Shown: positions 43,878 through 53,408 of the stretch, in pieces
Position numbering within the stretch: position 1 is the stretch's first letter
Layout: each line of letters opens with the position of its first letter
NCBI GenBank assembly: GCA_947496605.1
Contig: CANMDF010000003.1
Span: forward strand, 310,001 to 374,000
Source of the DNA: an uncultured Paracoccaceae bacterium
GTDB taxonomy: Bacteria > Pseudomonadota > Alphaproteobacteria > Rhodobacterales > Rhodobacteraceae
Direction of reading: 5' to 3'
DNA length: 64,000 bases
Program-made: the position numbers and the translations under genes
The notes under the pieces: model-generated
What the model was told of the DNA's origin: nothing
Seen by the model: the letters and a program-made list of their open reading frames with translations, nothing else
Database searches by the model: none

Positions 43878-44891
43878 ATGCGTGTTTTGGTCACGGGCGG
43901 CGCAGGATACATCGGCAGCCACACTTTGTTAGAACTGATGGCCCAAGGCCATGAGGTCTGCGTGCTCGACAACTATAGCAACGCCACGCCCGAGGTCCTG
44001 TCACGGGTGCGCAGCCTGTCTAACGGGGTCATCCATGACTACGTCGGCGACGTGCGTGATGCAGATAAACTTGACGAAGTCATGCAAGATTTCCAGCCCG
44101 AGGCTGTGATACATTTTGCAGGGCTCAAAGCCGTCGGCGAGAGCACCGAGAAGCCATTGTATTATTACGATGTGAACGTCCGCGGCACGCTGACACTGTT
44201 GCACGCCATGACCAAAGCGGGCTGCAAGCGCATCATTTTTTCATCTTCCGCCACGGTTTACGGCGAACCCGTTTACCTGCCCTACGACGAAGCACACCCA
44301 ACCAACCCCACATCGGTCTACGGCCGCTCAAAACTGATTGCCGAGCAGATACTGACGGACTGGACCGCAGCGACACCGGACGCCACGGCCGTTCTTTTGC
44401 GGTACTTTAACCCTGTCGGCGCACATGCGTCGGCGCAGCTTGGTGAAGACCCCAAGGACATTCCCAACAACCTTATGCCGTTCATCGCCCAAGTCGCTGT
44501 TGGCAAGCGCGACGCCCTGCAAATCTTTGGCGGTGATTATGATACGCCCGATGGGACCGGGCAGCGCGACTATATCCATGTCGTTGATCTTGCGCGCGCT
44601 CATGTTGCGGCTATCGATTACGCCGAGACCGCCACAGGTGCGCGGCCTTTCAACATTGGCACCGGGCAGCCCTACAGCGTACGCGATATGGTTGCTGCCT
44701 TTGAACGGGCATGTGGCAAACCGATTGCGACCAAAATGGCGGCACGGCGAGCAGGGGATATTGCGGCGATGCAGGCTGATTCTGGTCGGGCGAATACCGA
44801 ACTGGGTTGGACGGCGACGCATGATCTGGATGCTATGACAGCCAGTACATGGGCGTGGCAATCAAAGAATCCCAATGGATATGAAGGTTAG
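43878..44891 (+). CDS. galE: UDP-glucose 4-epimerase
   Basis: GalE (337 aa) interconverts UDP-glucose and UDP-galactose. Seen: VLVTGGAGYIGSHTLLELM (NAD loop), DNYSNATPEVL, HFAGLKAVGESTEKPLYYY, SSSATVYGEPVYLPYDE and TSVYGRSKLIAEQIL with active-site Tyr and Lys. ATG 43878 is set by TTGGAG upstream; a start four codons earlier is less likely. It gives the galactose precursor in this precursor cluster. A 30-base near-perfect palindrome follows. Confidence 0.95.
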   Translation: MRVLVTGGAGYIGSHTLLELMAQGHEVCVLDNYSNATPEVLSRVRSLSNGVIHDYVGDVRDADKLDEVMQDFQPEAVIHFAGLKAVGESTEKPLYYYDVNVRGTLTLLHAMTKAGCKRIIFSSSATVYGEPVYLPYDEAHPTNPTSVYGRSKLIAEQILTDWTAATPDATAVLLRYFNPVGAHASAQLGEDPKDIPNNLMPFIAQVAVGKRDALQIFGGDYDTPDGTGQRDYIHVVDLARAHVAAIDYAETATGARPFNIGTGQPYSVRDMVAAFERACGKPIATKMAARRAGDIAAMQADSGRANTELGWTATHDLDAMTASTWAWQSKNPNGYEG

Positions 44892-44899
44892 AAACTAGA

Positions 44900-44929
44900 A
44901 ATGCCTTGCACCTCCAGGTGCAAGGCATT
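44900..44929. terminator. Long palindrome after galE
   Basis: Arms AATGCCTTGCACCT and AGGTGCAAGGCATT, each 14 bases, are perfect complements separated by only CC. It lies 8 bases after the galE stop and about 110 bases from the convergent manB end. No T-tract follows, so it may be a factor-aided or bidirectional terminator. Confidence 0.6.
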
Positions 44930-45039
44930 GAGAAGAGATACCGCTAAACTCTCACCACTAAAAATTCCCCTGAAGAAACGCTAGCTCAGTGCCCAAGTCG
45001 TTTCTGTGCGCTTTGTCACAAATTTTCAAATTTCGTATT

Positions 45040-46413
45040 TTAGCTAAGTTCCGCCGCCAAAAGAGGCATCAGAGCATTGAGTGTTTGATCAGCGATCTCT
45101 TTGGAATGTGCTTCAACATACATGCGCATCTCTGGGGCATTGCCCGAAGGGCGCATATGAACGATGCGTGCATCCGCCAATGTCATCCGCAGCCCATCCG
45201 TTTCGTCAACATGCTCACATTCACTCGCCAAATCAGCGAGGAAAGCATCTCGCTTAGTCTGGCTTTCACGCAAACGATCAAGCAATGCAGCAACTGCCCG
45301 AAGATCGATTTCTTGTAGGCGTCCAGCAACTGTAAAACGCGCGGGTTGCGCGGCAACACACGCGGCAATGCCATCCCTACTGCTAGCCGCCAAAGTTGCC
45401 AAAATCGGCAGAACGGCATCGCGTGTCATGAGTTTGGGCAATGGGTCATGCAGTCCTTGCGCATCAAATCCTAAGATGAAGCCGCCATTGGCTTCATACC
45501 CAACTACACGCCCGCCCGATCTCTCCATGCCAGCGATCACATAGGGCGATCCAATAGCTGTGCGCGTCACCTTCTCAAACTGTCCCAGAACATCCACGCC
45601 TGTGTTCGATGAAACCGGCGTTACTACACGCGCAGCACCAATCGCTGCGGCGGTGATCTGCCCCAAAATATCACCCGGCACGACCTCGCCATTCTGATCG
45701 GCAAGCAACGGGCGATCACCATCAGCATCGGTTGAGACAATCGCATCGCATTTGATGTCCTGTGCCCATACCCGCAGTTGGCGCCGAAGGTCATCCGAAA
45801 TCGCCTCAGTATCGACGGGCACAAAGACCTCAGAACGACCAAGGACTGTCACTTGCGCCCCAAGGCTTTCCAGCAGATCAGCCAAGGCATCACGCCCCAC
45901 AGCACTGTGTTGATAAAGACCAATGTGTTTACCTTGCAGGACATCTTGGTAAGCACTCTGATAACGGGCGGCATATCGCGTGTTCACCATATCGTCTTGC
46001 CGTAGCGCTCCTTGCACCTCAGAAGTGATCGGTGACCCAAGTGCGGCCAGTATCAGGGCCTCTTCAGCTTTTGTGATCTCGCCCTGCGGTGTATAGAATT
46101 TCAGCCCGTTACGGTCAGCTGGAATATGGCTGCCAGTCACCATTATCGCACCTGCACCCTCTGCCATCGCAGTTTGGGCCAAGGCAGGGGTCGGCACAGC
46201 ACCGCACATCGTGACCGTCACACCAAAATCTTGCGCGGCATGTGCGATAGCGTCTGCTAGTCCTTGCGAGGATTGGCGCAAGTCATAGCCAACGTACAGA
46301 CCGGTCCCGACAGAACAGCTTGCCAGAAAGGCATGCACATGATCGGTGACGCAAGCAACTGTCAGCTCTGTGACGAGACCGCGTAGGCCGCTTGTACCAA
46401 ATTTAGGAGCCAT
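45040..46413 (-). CDS. manB: Phosphomannomutase/phosphoglucomutase
   Basis: A 457-aa alpha-D-phosphohexomutase interconverting mannose 6- and 1-phosphate (or the glucose forms). Seen: FGTSGLRGLV at the N-terminus, the phosphoserine loop AIMVTGSHIPADRNGLKFY, the metal loop VSTDADGDRPLLA and YEANGGFILGF for sugar binding. The C-terminal phosphate-contact motif MRPSGNAPEMRMYVEA is present. With ManC it makes GDP-mannose. It is on the opposite strand to gmd-galE and diverges from the RTX gene. Confidence 0.93.
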   Translation of the reverse strand: MAPKFGTSGLRGLVTELTVACVTDHVHAFLASCSVGTGLYVGYDLRQSSQGLADAIAHAAQDFGVTVTMCGAVPTPALAQTAMAEGAGAIMVTGSHIPADRNGLKFYTPQGEITKAEEALILAALGSPITSEVQGALRQDDMVNTRYAARYQSAYQDVLQGKHIGLYQHSAVGRDALADLLESLGAQVTVLGRSEVFVPVDTEAISDDLRRQLRVWAQDIKCDAIVSTDADGDRPLLADQNGEVVPGDILGQITAAAIGAARVVTPVSSNTGVDVLGQFEKVTRTAIGSPYVIAGMERSGGRVVGYEANGGFILGFDAQGLHDPLPKLMTRDAVLPILATLAASSRDGIAACVAAQPARFTVAGRLQEIDLRAVAALLDRLRESQTKRDAFLADLASECEHVDETDGLRMTLADARIVHMRPSGNAPEMRMYVEAHSKEIADQTLNALMPLLAAELS

Positions 46414-46624
46414 TTTGTTATCCTATGGTCAGACGTCGCAGCCCAATTCAGGATGCTTCAGTTCGTTAAGAACCTAGTGACATTCGCGTCAAATCTGAAG
46501 CGATATTAAGTGAACTTCTCGGCAAGCTTCATGCCGTTGCCTTATTCTGGCCCTGCTGCTTTCCCCTGTGTCAATCAAACAAGTCTCACATTCTGAAGAC
46601 ACACGGTTCCGGGGGGGACCATTC

Positions 46625-48847
46625 ATGTCATCACTTACATTTTCTTACTACGTCACCGATCCGGGTGACGTCTTACATTCGCACATCACTGACCTGATGA
46701 TCGTGGACGTTGACGGCGCGGCGCATCTTTACAGCAGCACGCGTTATGATGGTGTTTTGCGGCAATGGGACATCGACGGCGGGGTGCTGTCGATTGCAGA
46801 AAGCCAGGACTATAGCGGTGATGTGGTGCTTGGGGGATCAGGCGGGCTGGTAGAGCTATCGTTTGGATCATCGCAGGGTCTATTGACTGGCGGTGGCGCC
46901 AATGGCGCATTGCAAACCGCGCGGTTGGACACGGACGGTGGTTTCGGGGCGACAACGACATTGGCCACATTGCCCGACGCATTTAATGGGTTCCAACAAG
47001 GTATCAATCTGGTCCAGCAGAATGGGACGCAAACTGTTTTTGGGGTCAACGCGGGCCAAACGGGTCTTGCCCAGCTGACCTTTGATGCCAACGGTTCGCT
47101 TTTGGGGTCAACGGTTTGGCATGATGCGACCTCGGCGGGTATCTCTGCGCTCGCCACCGCCAGTTTCGGAACTCAGGATTTCGTGCTATCCGCCAGCAGT
47201 GTCCAAAACGGGATCACCGCGCGCGAGGTCGATGACACGGGTGCAGTAATCAATACAACAACGATTGGGGCAGACGACGGACTTTGGATCAGCGCACCTT
47301 CTGCGCTTGAGGTCGCACAAGTCGGGAATGCGACCTATGCCATCCTTGCATCTGCCGGGTCCGACAGTCTGAGTGTGATTGAGATCGCGCCAGACGGCGG
47401 CATGATTGTCCGCGACCACATGTTAGACGCCCGGGAAATACGCTTTGGCGGGGCATCTTCCCTCTCTCTCGCAGAAGTAGACGGGAAAACCTATGTGATT
47501 GCTGGCGGTGATGATGACGGCTTATCAGTCTTTATGTTGCTTGAAGGCGGGGTCCTGGTGCATCGGAGCACGATCGAAGACACCGATCAACTTGGCCTTG
47601 ACAACATCAGTGATATTGCGGCCGTGGTGCGCGGGGCGGGTCTTGATATATTTGCATCCAGCGGCAGCGAAACGGGTGTCACGCAACTGCGGCTAGATAC
47701 GGGGCTTGCAGGTATCACGCAGACTGCCATGCAGGCTGGTGGTCGATTGGATGGAACTGCCGGACTTGATGTCTTGCAGGGGCATGACGGCGACGACATC
47801 ATTGTCGCTGGAAATGGCGACGATATCTTACGTGATGGCGCAGGCAATGACGTGATGTCGGGAGGTGCCGGGGCCGATGTGTTCTTGATGACGGCTGATG
47901 GCGAGGTCGACACAATTACTGATTTCACGGTTGGCGAGGACAAGATCGATCTGTCGCTTTGGCCGATGCTGCGCGACATCAGCCAACTTTTTATCAGGCT
48001 GCGTGATGACGGCATGCAGATTATCTACGGAGACGAAGTCCTGAATGTGCAAAGCGCAAATGGCCTACCGATTGATTATCGCACACTTGGCACGACAGAT
48101 TTGATCGGAGCGTCCCGCATACCCATCGATCTGACCCCCGGCTATCCTGGACCGGCAACGCCGACACCTCCTTTGGGTCCACAACCCGAAGCCCCAGCGG
48201 CGGATCAGGGCGGTGACAATAGCGTGCTAAACCCGCTGCAAAAGATCAAAGCGGATAGTTTTGATCTGGTGCGCGATGCCGTGAATGGGTCTGGTACGGG
48301 GCCGTCAGATGGTGTCGTCATCAACGGTCGGAACACAGGTGACACGCTGTTTGGCAGCAACCAATCCGACTTGATTTTTGCAGGCGACGGCAATGACACG
48401 GTCTATGGCGCAGATGGGAACGACACTTTGTTGGGCCGCGATGGCGATGACCGGCTAGAAGGCGGCAATGGTGCCGATACCCTTTTAGGGGGACGCGGTG
48501 ACGATACGCTTTTGGGCGGAAACGGGCACGACATGCTGGACGGAGGCAACGGCGCGGACCGACTAGAAGGGGGCTATGGCAATGACATTATGGTTGGGCG
48601 GGGTGGCGCCGATACTTTTGTCTTTAATGGCGGCGCAGATGCCATCGCCGACTTTGAACAAGGGATCGATCAGATCGTTTTGGACCAATCTCTCTGGACT
48701 GGTCTGACATCTGCCGAAGATGTTCTGTTTGTCTACGGTGAATTCTCAGACGGCCGCGCCACGATCAATCTTGAAGACGGCAATTCCCTGATCATTGAAG
48801 GGGTCACCGACCCCTCCACCTTCGCTGACGATATCAGCCTTTTTTAG
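46625..48847 (+). CDS. Secreted RTX calcium-binding protein
   Basis: A 740-aa protein exported most likely by a type I system (no signal peptide). Residues about 1-370 form repeated beta strands that resemble a beta-propeller (TDLMIVDVDGAAHLYSSTRYDG, YVIAGGDDDGLSVF and similar). Two RTX blocks follow: about 380-415 (GHDGDDIIVAGNGDDIL) and about 570-660 (GGNGADTLLGGRGDDTLLGG), each ended by a serralysin-like strand segment. A Pro-rich linker (~505-535) separates them. The C-terminus is DDISLF. GGGGGGACC precedes ATG 46625. No T1SS genes are in the window. Its place beside the export lipoprotein suggests an extracellular role in the polysaccharide layer. Confidence 0.88.
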   Translation: MSSLTFSYYVTDPGDVLHSHITDLMIVDVDGAAHLYSSTRYDGVLRQWDIDGGVLSIAESQDYSGDVVLGGSGGLVELSFGSSQGLLTGGGANGALQTARLDTDGGFGATTTLATLPDAFNGFQQGINLVQQNGTQTVFGVNAGQTGLAQLTFDANGSLLGSTVWHDATSAGISALATASFGTQDFVLSASSVQNGITAREVDDTGAVINTTTIGADDGLWISAPSALEVAQVGNATYAILASAGSDSLSVIEIAPDGGMIVRDHMLDAREIRFGGASSLSLAEVDGKTYVIAGGDDDGLSVFMLLEGGVLVHRSTIEDTDQLGLDNISDIAAVVRGAGLDIFASSGSETGVTQLRLDTGLAGITQTAMQAGGRLDGTAGLDVLQGHDGDDIIVAGNGDDILRDGAGNDVMSGGAGADVFLMTADGEVDTITDFTVGEDKIDLSLWPMLRDISQLFIRLRDDGMQIIYGDEVLNVQSANGLPIDYRTLGTTDLIGASRIPIDLTPGYPGPATPTPPLGPQPEAPAADQGGDNSVLNPLQKIKADSFDLVRDAVNGSGTGPSDGVVINGRNTGDTLFGSNQSDLIFAGDGNDTVYGADGNDTLLGRDGDDRLEGGNGADTLLGGRGDDTLLGGNGHDMLDGGNGADRLEGGYGNDIMVGRGGADTFVFNGGADAIADFEQGIDQIVLDQSLWTGLTSAEDVLFVYGEFSDGRATINLEDGNSLIIEGVTDPSTFADDISLF

Positions 48848-48849
48848 GC

Positions 48850-49962
48850 TCAATTCGCACGCACAGTCGAAACAAGCTGATTGGTCAGGCCAAACAAGGT
48901 TAACGCCGGTCCAAGCGCGCTTTCGGTACCATAGATCAGGTCATCGCCTTCCAGCATAAAGTTACCCGCAGAAAACAAACCGTCAGCCGAGGTCAAATCG
49001 ATCGTGAACACGACCCGTTCTTTCGGGGGACCGGCAATGCCATCGGCAACAGCTGAAGGCGCGTATTCACGCATAATCAAAATACCCTCAGGGTTCGCAG
49101 AGCCAGCGTTGACGCCACCAATAAGCGCAAGCGCTTCAAGCGCCGAAAACTCGACCTCTGGGAAGTCCACGATTGACTGCGTGCCCGTCGCACCAAGTGC
49201 GATAAATTTCCGACTATCATCTTCCACATAGACACGGTCGCCCCCGCGCATTGCGATGTTGGCACGCGGATCTCTCAGCAGCCGCTCAAACGGGATGCCG
49301 AATGTCTTTGATCCACGCACAAGGCGGACCTGAGGTGAATTAAGCTCCGGGTTTGGGCCACCCGCTTGTGAAATGAGATCAAGAATTTTGACGTTGCGGT
49401 CAGCCAAAGGATAAAGACCCGACAACCCAAATCCTGATGCCAAGTTTGCTGTATTTGATGGGCCCGGTTCGACAGTCAGCTGCACTTGTGCTGACGGAAC
49501 AGTGCGGATCAATTCTTCTTCGATACGCTGCCGCGCGGTGCTGGACGCCATGCCTGACACACGCAGACTACCAATATAGGGGACAAAAATGCGCCCATCT
49601 GAACTTACGGTTTCGGGCTGCAATGGGGTGACACCTGTTGCACCGAAAATCGAGTTTTCCTCGGCATCCCAGATTGTGATTTGCACCATATCCCCAGCGG
49701 CAATCATCAATGACGCCGGCTGTTCTTGCGCCACGATCCACGGCAACGTGGCATCACCTGTGGCAGGCCAACCTTGCAGGATGGGTAAGGTTTCGCGGTT
49801 CACTTCATAAACCGAGAAGTCATAAACCGGTTCCTCGCCCTCAACAGCGGTATTGGCGTTGGACGCAGCAAGCACCTCTGACTGGAAACCAGCACCGCGG
49901 GGCAGACCGCAGCTGGCGAGAGCGAAACATGCGATGATGGCAGCAAATCTTTGGGCGAGCAC
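48850..49962 (-). CDS. Polysaccharide biosynthesis/export outer-membrane lipoprotein (Wza-like)
   Basis: A 370-aa Wza/OPX-type protein. The signal sequence ends in lipobox LASC (Cys18). A Poly_export domain follows with AAGDMVQITIWDAEENSIFG, DGRIFVPYIGSLRVSGM and RIEEELIRTVPSAQVQL. SLBB-type beta-grasp domains follow (VKILDLISQAGGPN, RGGDRVYVEDDSRKFIALG). It should form the outer-membrane channel for exopolysaccharide. The start is GTG 49962 with AGGAATCAGG nearby. It converges with the RTX gene, leaving a 2-base gap. No Wzc, Wzx or Wzy gene is present. Confidence 0.9.
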   Translation of the reverse strand: MLAQRFAAIIACFALASCGLPRGAGFQSEVLAASNANTAVEGEEPVYDFSVYEVNRETLPILQGWPATGDATLPWIVAQEQPASLMIAAGDMVQITIWDAEENSIFGATGVTPLQPETVSSDGRIFVPYIGSLRVSGMASSTARQRIEEELIRTVPSAQVQLTVEPGPSNTANLASGFGLSGLYPLADRNVKILDLISQAGGPNPELNSPQVRLVRGSKTFGIPFERLLRDPRANIAMRGGDRVYVEDDSRKFIALGATGTQSIVDFPEVEFSALEALALIGGVNAGSANPEGILIMREYAPSAVADGIAGPPKERVVFTIDLTSADGLFSAGNFMLEGDDLIYGTESALGPALTLFGLTNQLVSTVRAN

Positions 49963-50066
49963 ACCTGATTCCTTTATAGCAGCCGGTATAACTTACACCG
50001 CAAAACAGGTCTGCGACAGCGCTGGACGCACAAAATCAGTGGATAACTTTTGATCAGCTGTGGCGT

Positions 50067-50243
50067 TCAAAAATCGACAGCGAGGCCCTTTTTCTCCCAG
50101 TCGCCATAGCGCACAGGCTCTGGTCCATCGCGCCCGCCTAATTCTGGCGGTAACTCTTGCCCCGCGGCATTCTTGCGGCGCTCTTCGGCCTCGGCCAAAG
50201 CGCGTTGGGCGGCAGGTGGCAGGTCTTTGGGCTGATCAGTCAC
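50067..50243 (-). CDS. DUF1674 protein (SDHAF4-like)
   Basis: A 58-aa protein read from GTG 50243, with AAGGAGG 9 bases upstream as a strong Shine-Dalgarno. The C-terminus ELGGRDGPEPVRYGDWEKKG followed by LAVDF is the hallmark of DUF1674, the family of mitochondrial SDHAF4, which helps assemble succinate dehydrogenase. The N-terminal half is a charged Ala-rich helix. It diverges from rsmB. Its length of under 60 codons makes it easy to miss. Confidence 0.88.
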   Translation of the reverse strand: MTDQPKDLPPAAQRALAEAEERRKNAAGQELPPELGGRDGPEPVRYGDWEKKGLAVDF

Positions 50244-50315
50244 GGGCGCGGCCCTCCTTGTCGATGTGCTATCTTTGATATACGCCCCGCGGACCCAGCT
50301 TCAAGTGAGACATCC

Positions 50316-51590
50316 ATGAACCAAACAGGTTTGCCCGCCCGCCGCTCTGCACATCATATGTTGATGCAAATCACAGAAGAAGGCCGATTGATGGCTGAGT
50401 TGATCGGTGGAGGCGCATTGGCCCGGCTGGAAAACGACGACCGTGCACGTGCCCAGCGCCTCGCGACCGAGGCATTGCGGGGCCTAGATCGCGCTGACCG
50501 GATGCTGAAACCTTATCTGAAAAAAGCACCGCCTGCCCATGTAATGAACGCGCTGCGCTTGGGGGTCATTGAGCTGTGCAGCGGCGAAGCTGCACATGGT
50601 GTTGTGAACGCTTATGTTGAAATTGTCGCCAGAAACAAACGCACCCAATCGATGAAAGGGTTAACCAATGCCGTCCTGCGCAAGATCGCCGCTGAGGGAC
50701 CAGAGGGTTGGGCGAAACGTGCAATACCGCTGACCCCGGGTTGGTTGCGCCAGCCCTTGGTTGCTGCGTGGGGGCGCGAGGCCGTGACTGGCATGGAAGC
50801 CGCACATTTTGCAGGTGCGCCTTTGGATTTGTCCGTGAAAGGCGACGCAGCCGTGATTGCAGACACGTTGGGCGGGACTGTCACGCCAACGGGATCCGTG
50901 CGTTTGCAAAACGCCGGACAAGTCTCGAACTTGAAAGGCTATGTTGAGGGCGATTGGTGGGTCCAAGACGCCGCCGCCGCTATCCCTGTCAAACTGCTGG
51001 GCGATGTCAAAGGCCTGCAGGTCCTCGATCTGTGCGCTGCACCGGGCGGCAAGGCGATGCAGTTGGCTGCTTTGGGCGCAGATGTCACCGCGCTGGATAT
51101 CTCTGAAAAGCGTATGGAACGGATCGGCGAAAACCTGTCGCGTGTTGGATTGAAGGCAAATTGCGTCGTCAGCGATGCATTTGCTTATGAAGAAACCGGA
51201 TTTGATGCCGTTTTGCTTGACGCGCCATGTTCAGCCACAGGCACCATCAGGCGTCACCCCGACCTGCCCTATGCCAAGGATGGGTCAGAGTTCGGCGTAC
51301 TTATCGACCAGCAAGAAGCGATGATTGATCATGCATTGAGCCTGTTGAAACCGGGTGGACGTTTGGTGTTCTGTACGTGTTCACTGTTACCGGACGAAGG
51401 CGAAGTTCAGGCAGAAGAGGCGCTTACCCGCCACACTGGCCTTACAATCGACACCGACGCGCTGAAAATCGACGGAATCGATGCCGACTGGATTACCCCA
51501 GAAGGTGGATTACGCCTGCGTCCCGACTATTGGGCCGATATCGGTGGGTTGGACGGGTTCTATATGGCCGTACTGCGAAAGCCTGCGTGA
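50316..51590 (+). CDS. RsmB/NOP-family rRNA cytosine-C5 methyltransferase
   Basis: A 424-aa SAM-dependent RNA methyltransferase. An N-terminal NusB-like helical domain (MLMQITEEGRLMAELI, ALRLGVIELCSGEAAHGVVN) precedes the NOP2/Sun catalytic domain. SAM site VLDLCAAPGGKAMQLA, DAPCSATGTIRRHPDL and the catalytic-Cys motif FCTCSLLPDEGE are seen. The NusB-like part makes 16S rRNA C967 the likely target as for RsmB (Fmu/Sun), though the roseobacter copy is shorter and divergent in its N-terminus. ATG 50316 is preferred to longer readings into the DUF1674 region. Confidence 0.92.
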   Translation: MNQTGLPARRSAHHMLMQITEEGRLMAELIGGGALARLENDDRARAQRLATEALRGLDRADRMLKPYLKKAPPAHVMNALRLGVIELCSGEAAHGVVNAYVEIVARNKRTQSMKGLTNAVLRKIAAEGPEGWAKRAIPLTPGWLRQPLVAAWGREAVTGMEAAHFAGAPLDLSVKGDAAVIADTLGGTVTPTGSVRLQNAGQVSNLKGYVEGDWWVQDAAAAIPVKLLGDVKGLQVLDLCAAPGGKAMQLAALGADVTALDISEKRMERIGENLSRVGLKANCVVSDAFAYEETGFDAVLLDAPCSATGTIRRHPDLPYAKDGSEFGVLIDQQEAMIDHALSLLKPGGRLVFCTCSLLPDEGEVQAEEALTRHTGLTIDTDALKIDGIDADWITPEGGLRLRPDYWADIGGLDGFYMAVLRKPA

Positions 51591-51615
51591 CTTAGGATCA
51601 GTCATTTCCTAAGGT

Positions 51616-53391
51616 TTGCAAAATACGATCCCTGACGCGTGCAAACCGAGGCTGCAAGAATTGGCCAAATCGACCTCATGGCAACAAAGCATGATGCATC
51701 GCCTGCAAGCCCGCCGCGCCGCGCGGGCCGCTTTGGCGACAGCTTTTATATCGCAACCGGACCCACTCTCAATCGGTATTTTTGAGCGCGGACAACAGCT
51801 TATTACAGGTCAGTTCCTGTTTTCCGGCTTGTTCGTCGAAGGCAAAGACTATGCCATTTGGGATATCGCCGACGCTTATCCAAATGTCGCAGATGAAATC
51901 CAAGGCTGTGAATGGTTGGACGACCTTGCCGCCGTAGGGGATGACTCAGCCCGAGCACTCGCGCAGGAATGGGTGTTTGCGTGGATCGACAGGTATGGCC
52001 ATGGCCGCTTAGACGGCTGGACACCAGGCATTGCCGGACGGCGCATTATCCGATGGATCAACCACGGCCCGTTTGTGCTGCGCGGTTGCGACAAAGCAAC
52101 CAGCAGCAAATTCTTCCAAAGCCTTGCGCGTCAGACATTATTCGTCTCGCGGCGCTGGAAAGCCACCTCGCCCGGATTGCGCAGGTTTGAAGCCCTTGCG
52201 GGCACGATCCATGCAAGCCTTTCCCTTATGAGCATGGAAAAACATGCAGCACCTGCAGTTGCCGCGATTGCCAATGAGTGTGTCGCACAGATCGATGCAA
52301 ATGGCGCGGTTTCAACGCGCAAACCACAAGATTTGCTGGAAGTCCTGAGCTTGCTAAACTGGACTTCCAAAACACTTGCCCAAGCCAAAAAAGACATCCC
52401 GCCCGAACTTTCCGCAGCTATTGCGAGAATTGTACCAACTTTGCGGGCGTTACGTCATGCAGACGGGGCGTTAGCGCGTTTCCACGGCGGTGGGGAAGGT
52501 GTCGAAGGGCGCTTGGATGAGGCTCTTTTTGCATCGTCCGTAAAGACACTCCCAGGACATCGAACCCATATGGGATTTGCGAGGCTTGCTGCAGGGCGAA
52601 CGACGTTGATCGCTGACGCTGCGGCCCCACCAGATGGGAAAATTTCACCTGACGCACATGCCAGCACTTTAGGATTTGAACTGACCTCAGGTCGGAGGCC
52701 GATCATTGTCAATTGCGGTTCAGGTGCGCGGTTTGGCGATGAGTGGCGGCGGGCCAGTCGCGCAACCCCAAGCCATTCAACCATGATGATTGAAGCAGTG
52801 TCTTCGTCGCACCTGGGGCCTAAGGGTCGGATGACAAACGGGGACGAGTTGCTGACTGAGTTGCCAACTCGCGTGCAGGCAGACATGCCAATGACCGATG
52901 GTGGTCATAAATTGGAACTTGCGCACAACGGCTATCAGCCATCGCACGGTTTGACGCATGCACGTATCCTCAAGCTTTCCATCGATGGACGCACGCTCGA
53001 GGGCGAGGACCTATTGACGACGCTTGGCCCCGAAGACGAAGCGGCGTTTACCCGCGCGATGCCGCGCGATGGCTTGCCTGTGCTGCTGCGGTTTCACCTT
53101 CATCCTGATGTTGTGCCTGCCATTGATACCGCAGCAACGGCTGTTTCACTTACCCTGAAATCCGGAGAGGTTTGGGTGCTCCGCCATGATGGAACGGCAA
53201 AACTCAGCCTTGCGACCTCGGTTTATCTGCAAAACCGGCAATTAAAGCCCATTCCCACCCAACAGGTGGTTTTATCCGGGCGCACAATGGCCTATGCGAC
53301 GCGTGTCCGTTGGTCCTTGGCCAAAACGCAAGACACGCCCGTGGCAGTGCGTGACTTTGTAAAGGCCGATCCATTGGACGCGATAGATTAG
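51616..53391 (+). CDS. Heparinase II/III family protein
   Basis: A protein of up to 591 aa with an N-terminal alpha-toroid-like helical domain (for example [39 protein letters not shown]) and a C-terminal beta-sandwich Hepar_II_III domain ([45 protein letters not shown]). Family members are polysaccharide lyases; no signal peptide is visible and the substrate is unknown. In Rhodobacterales this gene regularly sits before purH. The start is uncertain: TTG 51616 is used here, TTG 51661 and ATG 51691 are alternatives; none has a clear Shine-Dalgarno. Confidence 0.88.
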   Translation: MQNTIPDACKPRLQELAKSTSWQQSMMHRLQARRAARAALATAFISQPDPLSIGIFERGQQLITGQFLFSGLFVEGKDYAIWDIADAYPNVADEIQGCEWLDDLAAVGDDSARALAQEWVFAWIDRYGHGRLDGWTPGIAGRRIIRWINHGPFVLRGCDKATSSKFFQSLARQTLFVSRRWKATSPGLRRFEALAGTIHASLSLMSMEKHAAPAVAAIANECVAQIDANGAVSTRKPQDLLEVLSLLNWTSKTLAQAKKDIPPELSAAIARIVPTLRALRHADGALARFHGGGEGVEGRLDEALFASSVKTLPGHRTHMGFARLAAGRTTLIADAAAPPDGKISPDAHASTLGFELTSGRRPIIVNCGSGARFGDEWRRASRATPSHSTMMIEAVSSSHLGPKGRMTNGDELLTELPTRVQADMPMTDGGHKLELAHNGYQPSHGLTHARILKLSIDGRTLEGEDLLTTLGPEDEAAFTRAMPRDGLPVLLRFHLHPDVVPAIDTAATAVSLTLKSGEVWVLRHDGTAKLSLATSVYLQNRQLKPIPTQQVVLSGRTMAYATRVRWSLAKTQDTPVAVRDFVKADPLDAID

Positions 53392-53408
53392 CCGATCAAA
53401 GGACCACC

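Noticed and set aside
46568-46624. N-terminal extension of the RTX protein from GTG 46568
   Set aside because: ATG 46625 has a GGGGGG-type ribosome-binding site at proper distance, and the extension is polar and unlike the start of such proteins.
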